From contig JBEBVI010000254.1 in assembly GCA_040392805.1 (NCBI GenBank), forward strand, positions 1-6,309: a stretch of DNA of 6,309 nt, in the 5' to 3' direction. Origin of the DNA: Taibaiella helvus_B (lineage in GTDB: Bacteria > Bacteroidota > Bacteroidia > Chitinophagales > Chitinophagaceae). A program made the position numbers and the translations under genes. Below are positions 1-5,963 of this stretch, piece after piece (positions within the stretch are counted from its first letter, which is position 1; every line of letters begins with the position of its first letter). The notes beneath the pieces were generated by a model. It did not search any database. It was not told the origin of the DNA and was given only the letters and a program-made list of their open reading frames with translations.

Positions 1-78
1 TTCTTGCCACTCCCCATGGTCATCGGAGAGATCTAAACATCGCTACAACCTGAAAAGCTTTGCTGATCACTTTCCGAA
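1..78. other. Left-edge flank, no supportable gene
   Basis: This short stretch lies downstream of the secreted-protein gene. The plus strand has one frame closed by a TAA at 34-36 and others that read on without any recognisable protein. On the minus strand, ATG codons at 23 and 17 stay open to the edge but give only a handful of residues, too few to call a gene. No convincing intrinsic terminator is visible for the gene ending at 79. Confidence 0.5.
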
Positions 79-2367
79 TTACCGTATAAGAGTGACATCA
101 CCTTTCTTAATTACTTTTCCTCCGTTACCTTTAGTTCCTTCCACATACCAGAAATAGGTACCCATATCACAAGGTTCATCCTTATAAAATCCATCCCAAC
201 CGGTTCCGGAAGTCTTGGTAGAAAACACCAGCTGCCCATATCTGTTATATACATTGAATAATTCAAGTTGAAAATCGCAATAAATAACCGGCTCAAGAAT
301 GTCATTAAAACCGTCGGCATTAGGAGAAAATGCATTCGGCAGAAAGAATATAGATTCTCTAAACACCATCACTTCAACAGAGTCCGTGCTGCTGCAATTA
401 TTTTCATCATAACCTGTTACATAAAAAGTAGTATGTGAAGGTGGGCTAACTCTGGGGTTAGCAACGGATGGATCATCACAGTATTGCTGCGGCTGCCACT
501 CATACCTGACGGCTCCGGTAGCATTGAGCTGTACTGATTGATGAAAACAGTCAATAGGTTCACCTAAACTTGAGGCGGTCACTTCCGGCAAGGGATGAAC
601 CGTTATCGTAACAGAGTCTATACCAACACAGGCACTGTTATTATCTCCATACACGTAGTAGGTGATGTCGCGCTCCGGTGCAGAACTGGGATTATTTATC
701 GTATCATTGTTCAGGTAGACAGAAGGTTTCCACCTTATGTTGGAAGCTCCCGTCACATTAAGCTGCAACTGTTCACCATAACAAACAGAAGGATTCAAGG
801 GGGTTATATTTAGCTCTGGTCTGTCTGTTAAGGTAATTTCAAAAGTGTCGGTAAATGTACCACAACTATTGGTACAGGTTATCCAGTACAAGCCCGGCTG
901 ATATACGGAAATAGACTCGGTCGCTGCACCGGTATTCCAGGTGCAGATATTATTGCCTATAGTCTTTGTAGAAGAGAGGCGGATAGTATCGCCCGAACAG
1001 ATAGTAGTATCTGTGCCTGAGCTTGATTTCATACTACTGGTAACAACGATCGTTTTACAGTAAGTTTCAGGGCCAGCCGGATCTGCCTGGTCGCAATATA
1101 AAGTAATATTAAAAACACCGGTACTATTAAAAGTATAGCTGGCCTTAGGGTTATAATATCTGGATATAGTGTTACCGGGTGCACCTTGCACTACAGGTGT
1201 TCTGAATACGGTATTGACATTACTGTTCACGTATGTGGAAGACAAAGCCCACAAAGTGTCATTATACCAATATGGCTTTAACATCTGCATTCCCTGATTA
1301 GTGCCGAATATGGGGCCTAAAGATTGAAATACAGGATTGCCGGTGATATTGTTTTGGTAATTGAGTGAAAAGAGAGAACCTCCCTGTGCTATCCCGATCT
1401 GGTAAAAAGAATCGCAGGAAACGACAAAATTCGATCCCCGGACAGCAGGTACCCCAATAGGGCCGACAGTGGAAATTGCAGGAGCAGTGTTCAGTAAATT
1501 GGTGCCAAAGCTATAAAGATATAACGTTGTGGAAGACATGTCTAATGATGTAACAGCCATATACCAGTTAGCCGCCCTTTTTACAATACTGAAATAACCG
1601 GGAGAAGCTGCAAATCCTCCCGTTGGAGGAGGCAGGTTGATATTGGTAAGCCCGGAAGGAATCGCATTCAGATCAGCACCAAGGTCAAAACGCATTATGT
1701 TGTTCACACCGTAAGAATTCCCGGCAAACAAATACCATTGACCATTATAATTTTTCAATGCCAGCTGCATGCCCATCACCATTTGAGATGAGTTGCTGTA
1801 TATCCGCGTTGCCACAGTCGGGACATTGCCTAAACCATTGCCAAATACCAGATGAACAATTCCCCCATTGGTCAGAAACGCATGATAAACACCTTTATTG
1901 TCTAATGCAAATTCTATCGCTTCGAGGTTGGAATAACTTCCAGGAATAAGGATATTCAAAGGATTACCCAAATTGACTACAGTAGGAGCACTGTTTGGAT
2001 TTGTTCCGAAATCCAGTCTTTGCAGAGAAGGGCTGCTAAATCCGGAACTAGCACTGGTGACAAATGCCCTGTAGGTATTCGATACAGTATCAAAAACCAT
2101 TGTAGCCTGCGCAGCAAGAGTAAATGCGCTGTTTCCAACAGTCGCAGTATTCGGTACACGATAGGTCGTATTCAGAATGGGATTGATATTTGCATTACCA
2201 ATCGTCCAGGTATAAGTAGTAAATTTATTCGTATGATTAAAATCAAGCTCTACCGTTTCACCTACACAAACAGTATCAGGAGCAATAATGGTTTGTCCAT
2301 GGACAGGGTTGGATAAAATCAAACAACATAGGACAATAAGTAGGTGTAAAGCAATATTTTTCTTCAT
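79..2367 (-). CDS. Secreted multidomain protein with PKD/Ig-like domains, propeller-like repeats and a T9SS type-B (CHU_C) sorting domain
   Basis: Probable surface or extracellular protein of 762 residues, exported by Sec and then by the type IX secretion system. Residues 1-25 form a signal peptide (MKKN, hydrophobic LLIVLCCLIL, then HGQ). Residues 26-75 look like the first half of a PKD/Ig-like domain (CVGETVEL, TYTWTIG). About 80-395 carries blade-like repeats, each with an FG-type motif followed by P and often LG, near 120, 175, 229, 287 and 337. About 405-442 looks like the second PKD half (NPKASYTF, STGVFNITL). Three Cys-containing Ig-like domains follow at about 445-513, 514-591 and 592-668. 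The end (669-762) matches the gliding-motility C-terminal family: PNAFSPNADGFND at 677-689, YNRYGQLVF, WDG at 724-726, GTYFWY. I chose the ATG at 2367 because the signal peptide starts there. An upstream in-frame ATG at 2478 would bury the signal peptide and lie beyond the candidate promoter. Ligand and function are unknown; there are no enzyme motifs. Confidence 0.93.
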   Translation of the reverse strand: MKKNIALHLLIVLCCLILSNPVHGQTIIAPDTVCVGETVELDFNHTNKFTTYTWTIGNANINPILNTTYRVPNTATVGNSAFTLAAQATMVFDTVSNTYRAFVTSASSGFSSPSLQRLDFGTNPNSAPTVVNLGNPLNILIPGSYSNLEAIEFALDNKGVYHAFLTNGGIVHLVFGNGLGNVPTVATRIYSNSSQMVMGMQLALKNYNGQWYLFAGNSYGVNNIMRFDLGADLNAIPSGLTNINLPPPTGGFAASPGYFSIVKRAANWYMAVTSLDMSSTTLYLYSFGTNLLNTAPAISTVGPIGVPAVRGSNFVVSCDSFYQIGIAQGGSLFSLNYQNNITGNPVFQSLGPIFGTNQGMQMLKPYWYNDTLWALSSTYVNSNVNTVFRTPVVQGAPGNTISRYYNPKASYTFNSTGVFNITLYCDQADPAGPETYCKTIVVTSSMKSSSGTDTTICSGDTIRLSSTKTIGNNICTWNTGAATESISVYQPGLYWITCTNSCGTFTDTFEITLTDRPELNITPLNPSVCYGEQLQLNVTGASNIRWKPSVYLNNDTINNPSSAPERDITYYVYGDNNSACVGIDSVTITVHPLPEVTASSLGEPIDCFHQSVQLNATGAVRYEWQPQQYCDDPSVANPRVSPPSHTTFYVTGYDENNCSSTDSVEVMVFRESIFFLPNAFSPNADGFNDILEPVIYCDFQLELFNVYNRYGQLVFSTKTSGTGWDGFYKDEPCDMGTYFWYVEGTKGNGGKVIKKGDVTLIR

Positions 2368-2450
2368 ATTGATATTGTTTACCGTAACAGGACCGTCCCG
2401 ATAACCTAGGGCATTTGGTTTAAAAAAAAATGAACCGTCCGGAACTTCAG

Positions 2451-2472
2451 CAAAGGTAATACAAAGGTAATA
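2451..2472 (-). promoter_or_regulatory. Tandem duplicated -7 box (TAccTTTG x2), candidate promoter of the secreted-protein gene
   Basis: On the minus strand an 11-base unit, TATTACCTTTG, is repeated perfectly back to back. Each copy ends in TACCTTTG, an exact match to the Bacteroidota -7 consensus TAnnTTTG (known for the phylum's primary sigma factor). No good -33 TTTG is present; the nearest is ATTG at 2476-2479, 17 bases upstream of the proximal box. Use of either box would give a leader of roughly 75-90 bases before the ATG at 2367. Confidence 0.5.
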
Positions 2473-2588
2473 TAACAATCATTTATTCTATATTCAGCTT
2501 AAGAATGTAGCTATTCTATTCCGTCCTATTTCTGCAAGCAACTATACATAATCCCTCTTCAGGCGTTCAATTGTCCAGGTTAAACTTT

Positions 2589-3230
2589 TCACTTAATAAT
2601 CCCCAGTAAAATAGCCTTCTTAGTCATACCTACCATATTCTTCACGCCTAATTTCTGCATAATAGCAAGTCGGTAGGTTTCTACCGTACGATAGCTGAGA
2701 TGGAGTTTTGCACTGATCTCCTGGCTGGTATACTCTTCAGCGATAAGCCGGAGTATGGCTATTTCCCGTTCGGTCAGGGCTGCTTTACCGGATAATTTAT
2801 GGCTACCTTTTTTTATGGATATTAAAAGGATATCCTTCACTTCGGGAGACAGGAAATCTTCATTTGCATAAACTTTTTCAATAGCCTTTACCAGCAGTTG
2901 CTGCTCTACGTTTTTAAGCAAGTAGCCCTCTGCCCCGGCATTCAGCATCATCTGTATATTATAGAGGTTATCGTTGGATGTCAGGACAAGGATGCGGATA
3001 TCCGGGTAATGCTCTTTGACCAGTCGTATCAGGTCTACTCCTTCCGGGCCGTTACCGGACAGATTAAGGTCCAGCAGCAACACATCCGGTTGCCGGATCT
3101 TTAACCCTTCCAGCAATGTATTTCCATTGGCATAAGTATCGATAACTTCTATACCGGGATGAGTTTGCAAAACGCTGGTAAATCCCGCTCTCACCAAAGG
3201 ATGATCATCTGTTATGGCTACTTTTATCAT
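2589..3230 (-). CDS. Response regulator, NarL/FixJ (LuxR-type HTH) family
   Basis: DNA-binding response regulator of 213 residues, a normal full length for the family. The receiver domain covers about 1-120: acidic pair D8/D9, phosphoacceptor D54 in LLLDLNLSG, conserved T84 in ILVLTSND, and K106 in GYLLKN. A linker (about 121-148) leads to a GerE/LuxR helix-turn-helix at 152-198 (LTEREIAIL, then TSQEISAKLHLSYRTVETYR), followed by KLGVKN. All residues needed for phosphotransfer are present. It lies 80 bases downstream of a histidine kinase on the same strand with no TAnnTTTG box in the gap, so it is probably cotranscribed with it and is its cognate output. An AGGA lies about 11 bases before the start, a weak ribosome-binding site at best. 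The regulated genes cannot be read from the sequence; the flanking exported-protein genes are candidates by position only. Confidence 0.96.
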   Translation of the reverse strand: MIKVAITDDHPLVRAGFTSVLQTHPGIEVIDTYANGNTLLEGLKIRQPDVLLLDLNLSGNGPEGVDLIRLVKEHYPDIRILVLTSNDNLYNIQMMLNAGAEGYLLKNVEQQLLVKAIEKVYANEDFLSPEVKDILLISIKKGSHKLSGKAALTEREIAILRLIAEEYTSQEISAKLHLSYRTVETYRLAIMQKLGVKNMVGMTKKAILLGIIK

Positions 3231-3310
3231 ATTTTATATATTCCTGCCATTGTTTGAGCCACTAATTTAAGTACTTATTTGCATTCACGCGGTCACCGTC
3301 ATTTATTTCC

Positions 3311-5251
3311 TCAGGCAGATTCCGGCTGCAGGGGAAATGTAATATGCACACTTACGCCATGATCTATTGTACTATTGACAGTAAAAGTGCCCTGATGCAG
3401 CTTTACGCGTTTTTGAATGCCCCAAAGCCCGATCCCTTTGCTTTCTATACTTCTTATTAATTGTTCTTCGTCCATTCCTTTCCCGTTATCCTCCACGATC
3501 AGCGTGATCTGCGTGTCCTCCTTATACAGGATAACTGTGGCTTCTGTGGCCCCGGCATGTTTGCGGATGTTCTGGGCCAGCTCCTGGACGATCCGGTAAA
3601 TACTCATGCATAGCTGGGCAGATACTCCGGAAAAATCACCATAAATATCAATATGAGCCTTCAGGGTATTACCCGAAAAAATCCCCTGGCAGAAGTCTTC
3701 AATCACTGTTGCCAGGCCCTTCTTCAACAATTGCTCCGGCGCCATATTATGAGCGATCTGCCTCACACCGGAGGCTGTATGCTGCAACATGTTTTGTACG
3801 ATAGTAAAATTTGCAGATTGTTTCAACCCCGGGTTAAGGTTAGCTTCTGCCTGCAAAAAACTTTGTATTGCGGTAAGCTGACTGTTGATATCATCATGCA
3901 GATCCTGCGCCAGGCGGGCTCTCTCCTCCTCTTCCCCTTCTATCCTGCCCTTCAGGTGTTCTAGCTCATTTTTATGTTTTTGCTGTTTACGCTGATGCAG
4001 GAGATACCATAAGCCGAGTATGATCAATAAAGTGAAACCGAACAGGACACTTAACAATATCATATTCTGCTGTGCCACTTTTTTACGGCTGTCGCTGATC
4101 TGCAGGTTTCTCAATGCAATTTCCTTATCCTTCTCCGCAGTGCGGAAACGGGTTTCCAGCTCATTTACATTCATCCTTACCTCTTTTGCCTTCAGGCTGT
4201 CTGCCAACTGGCGGGTTTGCCGGGCCAATTCATAAGCCAGCTTATAATTTCCTTTCCGGTAATAGTGATCGGCTTTAACCGAGATAAAGAAAACATAATT
4301 TCCCGGCGTCATCTTAGCTATGTAGGCTTCCGCTTTCTGAAAACAACGCTCTGCCTCCTTAAATTGGTTTAGCCTGGAATAGGCCAGCCCTTCAATAATA
4401 TGCACGAGATATCGAAAGTATTGGTCTGATATTGACGTTTCCGTCAGCGACCGGGCTTCCTGAATATAGATCAGCGCTTCCCGGTATTGTTCCATCTTGA
4501 TATACAAGTCTGCCTTCACCATCAAACCGTAGATCAGCGCTTCCTTCTGATGCTGTATCCGGGCTAAAGAGATACCGCTGTCCAGGCTTTGTTTACTCTT
4601 CTCAAAATCCAAAGCAGAGATCTGTCCCCTGGCCATATTAATATGATAAAAGCCCGATAAATATTGCTGATGATTCGTTGTAGCCGACGACAGCGCCTTT
4701 TTATAAAATGAAATAGCCTTCTCCGTTTCCCCCAGATATCCCAGCACCCCACCTATATTATTGTACAGATTACCGACACGATAATTGTCCGGTGCATAAT
4801 TGACCGCTTTGATATAGGCTTCCAGCGATTCCTGGTATTTTCCCTGGTTCTGATAGATCAACCCTTTATAATGATAGGCAGTCATCTTACATTCCCGGTT
4901 ATCCAGAGCCTCACAGTATTGCATAGCCAGGGAGATCTGCTTTAAAGCCAGGTCAAAATTCTTATTCTGTATATTCAGTTCAATTAATACTTCCAGGGCA
5001 AGCCGGGCACCGTTATTAAACCCAGTCGTTTTGCAGCGCTGAAAGGTCTCTGTGGCCAACTCCCGGGCGCGCTTCGGATCTGTCCGGATCAGGCGCCGGC
5101 TTTCGGCCGTATTTTTAAGTAATATGGCCGTATCACATCGCCCTTCAGTAAGGTCTTTTTCCTGGTAGATCTGCCCCGGCACAGAAATGCCTGATCCCCC
5201 TAACAACAGGATCAACAAGCCCCCGCTCAGTATTGATCTGAATAATGACAT
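3311..5251 (-). CDS. TPR-containing sensor histidine kinase (HisKA_3/HATPase_c)
   Basis: Inner-membrane sensor kinase of 646 residues. Residues 1-27 look like a signal peptide (hydrophobic GLLILLLGG, ending VPGQ). About 40-355 is helical and TPR-like, clearest at 124-157 (YHYKGLIYQNQGKYQESLEAY), 160-192, 240-273 and 280-313, and is predicted to face the periplasm. One membrane span lies at about 398-418, followed by a basic, charged coiled coil (419-446). The DHp domain is HisKA_3 type, with LAQDLHDD giving phosphoacceptor H452. The ATPase domain has an N box (E557, N561), a G1 box DNGKGM at 588-593 and a G2 box GIGLWGI at 606-612, so all catalytic motifs look intact. There is no fused receiver. 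It is the first gene of a likely kinase-regulator operon, with a -7 box about 42 bases upstream. TPR sensor kinases of this layout are common in Bacteroidota; the signal sensed is unknown. Confidence 0.95.
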   Translation of the reverse strand: MSLFRSILSGGLLILLLGGSGISVPGQIYQEKDLTEGRCDTAILLKNTAESRRLIRTDPKRARELATETFQRCKTTGFNNGARLALEVLIELNIQNKNFDLALKQISLAMQYCEALDNRECKMTAYHYKGLIYQNQGKYQESLEAYIKAVNYAPDNYRVGNLYNNIGGVLGYLGETEKAISFYKKALSSATTNHQQYLSGFYHINMARGQISALDFEKSKQSLDSGISLARIQHQKEALIYGLMVKADLYIKMEQYREALIYIQEARSLTETSISDQYFRYLVHIIEGLAYSRLNQFKEAERCFQKAEAYIAKMTPGNYVFFISVKADHYYRKGNYKLAYELARQTRQLADSLKAKEVRMNVNELETRFRTAEKDKEIALRNLQISDSRKKVAQQNMILLSVLFGFTLLIILGLWYLLHQRKQQKHKNELEHLKGRIEGEEEERARLAQDLHDDINSQLTAIQSFLQAEANLNPGLKQSANFTIVQNMLQHTASGVRQIAHNMAPEQLLKKGLATVIEDFCQGIFSGNTLKAHIDIYGDFSGVSAQLCMSIYRIVQELAQNIRKHAGATEATVILYKEDTQITLIVEDNGKGMDEEQLIRSIESKGIGLWGIQKRVKLHQGTFTVNSTIDHGVSVHITFPLQPESA

Positions 5252-5292
5252 AAGATAATGCTGTTTTTCTGCGAAATATCCTGGTGTTAATT

Positions 5293-5300
5293 CAAAAGTA
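5293..5300 (-). promoter_or_regulatory. Candidate -7 box (TActTTTG) for the kinase-regulator operon
   Basis: The plus strand reads CAAAAGTA, which is TACTTTTG on the minus strand, an exact match to the Bacteroidota -7 consensus. It sits 41 bases before the kinase ATG, a sensible leader length. A clear -33 TTTG is not visible at 19-21 bases upstream. A small palindrome, CCTGTCAGG (5311-5319), falls in the spacer between the two promoter elements and could be a regulatory site. Confidence 0.45.
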
Positions 5301-5400
5301 AAATGTTCGTCCTGTCAGGTAACAGAGCTCACAGTTAAATATTCAAAATAGTAAACAGTTTGCCGGCCAATGTAATGAGTTTTAATAATAGTAACAAAAT

Positions 5401-5427
5401 ATACCTGACTTAACATCAGGATACCTG
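5401..5427. repeat. Inverted repeat CCTGA-N7-TCAGG with flanking ATACCTG direct repeats
   Basis: CCTGA at 5404-5408 is complementary to TCAGG at 5416-5420 with a 7-base loop. ATACCTG occurs at 5401-5407 and again at 5421-5427, exactly 20 bases apart. The same CCTG/CAGG core appears as CCTGTCAGG at 5311-5319, inside the kinase promoter. This could be a pair of binding sites for one regulator, but the arms are short enough for chance. Confidence 0.3.
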
Positions 5428-5510
5428 CTGGAAAATACATTCAATTAATCAAGTAACGGTGTCAAAATAACTTCCCCATTTCTAAGCTTGGGAGATGCCT
5501 CCACGGAGCC

Positions 5511-5597
5511 TGCCCTGAGCATAGCCGATGGGGTCGGCATGACGGTACTTGCTTCGACAACGCTCAGCACGAGTACTTCGATACAGCTCAGTACAGG
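5511..5597. repeat. REP-like intergenic repeat cluster (three degenerate CTGAGC/GCTCAG units)
   Basis: Two direct units with a 24-base period start at 5553 (TTCGACAACGCTCAGCAC) and 5577 (TTCGATACAGCTCAGTAC); they agree at 14 of 18 positions. An inverted relative lies at 5515-5528: CTGAGC, five bases, then CGA, matching the reverse complement of the first unit at 11 of 14 positions. CTGAGC at 5515-5520 can pair with GCTCAG at 5562-5567 or 5586-5591. GCCGA/TCGGC (5524-5538) forms a separate perfect 5-base hairpin, and GTACT/AGTAC arms flank the direct units. Short intergenic elements with a TTCGAC...GCTCAG core are widespread in bacterial genomes; assignment to that class is by pattern, not by search. 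Confidence 0.65.
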
Positions 5598-5659
5598 TAA
5601 GGAATTTATTCTGACTATTTTACTAAGCTGCAAAAACCAGCCGGGTCGTAAACAATTAT

Positions 5660-5675
5660 ATAGTGTAAACACTAT
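5660..5675. promoter_or_regulatory. Perfect 16-base palindrome, candidate operator
   Basis: ATAGTGT-AA-ACACTAT has 7-base perfect arms around a 2-base centre, the geometry of a dimeric regulator site. A third half-site, ACACTA, occurs at 5695-5700. The palindrome ends 46 bases before the candidate -7 box of the SBBP gene, a position that suits an activator or, less well, a repressor. There is no T tract, so it is not a terminator. The cognate protein is unknown; the neighbouring response regulator is one candidate by proximity. Confidence 0.45.
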
Positions 5676-5721
5676 CCGAAATTAACGTATTTACACACTA
5701 ATCTGACTTCATATAATTATT

Positions 5722-5729
5722 TAGTTTTG
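5722..5729 (+). promoter_or_regulatory. Candidate -7 box (TAgtTTTG) for the SBBP gene
   Basis: TAGTTTTG matches the Bacteroidota -7 consensus exactly and points toward the SBBP gene. No TTTG is found at the expected -33 distance. If it is used, transcription would begin near 5736 and leave a leader of about 230 bases before the ATG at 5964, unusually long. No better box was seen closer to the gene. Confidence 0.4.
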
Positions 5730-5734
5730 CTTGC

Positions 5735-5756
5735 GGAGCAGCGGTAGCTGTTTTTT
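5735..5756 (+). terminator. Short hairpin followed by T6, terminator- or attenuator-like
   Basis: CAGC (5739-5742), loop GGTA and GCTG (5747-5750) form a 4-pair GC-rich stem that can be extended by G-U and A-U pairs into the T6 tract at 5751-5756. It starts almost exactly where transcription from the -7 box at 5722 would begin. That is too early for an ordinary attenuator, so either the promoter is elsewhere upstream or this hairpin is not functional. The stem is short for a strong terminator. Confidence 0.25.
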
Positions 5757-5852
5757 CTGTAACCCTCGCGCTATGATGAACAAGGCTTTATAAATATACC
5801 GCCCGGAAAAGTTGCAGTAAAAACAGAATTATGCGCAATCATTCCATAATCG

Positions 5853-5930
5853 CGGCTTCAGGGTACTTAAAAAGCCGGGATATCCGGCATAAACGGAAAT
5901 CAACTGAAAAAACCATACCCGGTTGATTTC
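5853..5930 (+). promoter_or_regulatory. Structured leader of the SBBP gene: alternative and long-loop hairpins
   Basis: CGGCTT (5853-5858) can pair with AAGCCG (5872-5877). GCCGG (5874-5878) can instead pair with CCGGC (5884-5888) around a 5-base loop. The two stems share bases 5874-5877 and exclude each other. Downstream, GAAATCAAC (5896-5904) pairs perfectly over 9 bases with GTTGATTTC (5922-5930), ending 33 bases before the ATG. No known riboswitch family is recognised. The arms were read by eye, not folded. Confidence 0.35.
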
Positions 5931-5963
5931 TCATCTTTTAACTTCTTAAAAATACAATTGATC

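Larger units (their letters stand above)
5252..5963. other. 712-base divergent intergenic region, regulatory and repeat-rich, no supported gene
   Basis: It separates the kinase operon (leftward) from the SBBP gene (rightward). Open frames of 65-75 codons cross the repeat cluster on both strands at once, show no signal peptide or recognisable domain, and are better explained by the repeat, so no protein gene is called. Elements seen are the kinase -7 box, CCTG/CAGG inverted repeats, a REP-like cluster, a perfect palindrome, a second -7 box, a hairpin with a T tract, and leader hairpins; each is listed separately. The length is unusual for a simple divergent promoter pair. A small RNA inside it cannot be excluded. 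Confidence 0.7.

Noticed and set aside
1..23. Possible start of a further minus-strand gene (ATG at 23 or 17)
   Set aside because: Fewer than ten codons are visible, so no product or coding signal can be judged.
595..2316. Several plus-strand open frames inside the secreted-protein gene
   Set aside because: They are antisense shadows of a protein with convincing domains along its whole length.
2368..2478. Upstream in-frame start giving a 799-residue version of the secreted protein
   Set aside because: The extra 37 residues would bury an obvious signal peptide, and the stretch contains the leader and abuts the duplicated -7 box.
2502..2517. AGAAT/ATTCT inverted repeat downstream of the response regulator gene
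   Set aside because: The stem is five AT-rich pairs with no T tract, so it does not support a terminator.
3290..3298. CGGTCACCG palindrome between kinase and regulator genes
   Set aside because: Four-base arms with a single central base cannot form a stable hairpin, and no T tract follows; it is probably chance.
3417..4235. Plus-strand open frames inside the histidine kinase gene
   Set aside because: They are antisense shadows of the intact DHp, ATPase and membrane-span region.
5445..5685. Open frames of 65-75 codons on both strands across the repeat cluster
   Set aside because: They overlap each other antisense, their sequence is produced by the REP-like repeat (SVVEAS-type peptides), and they lack domains or start context.
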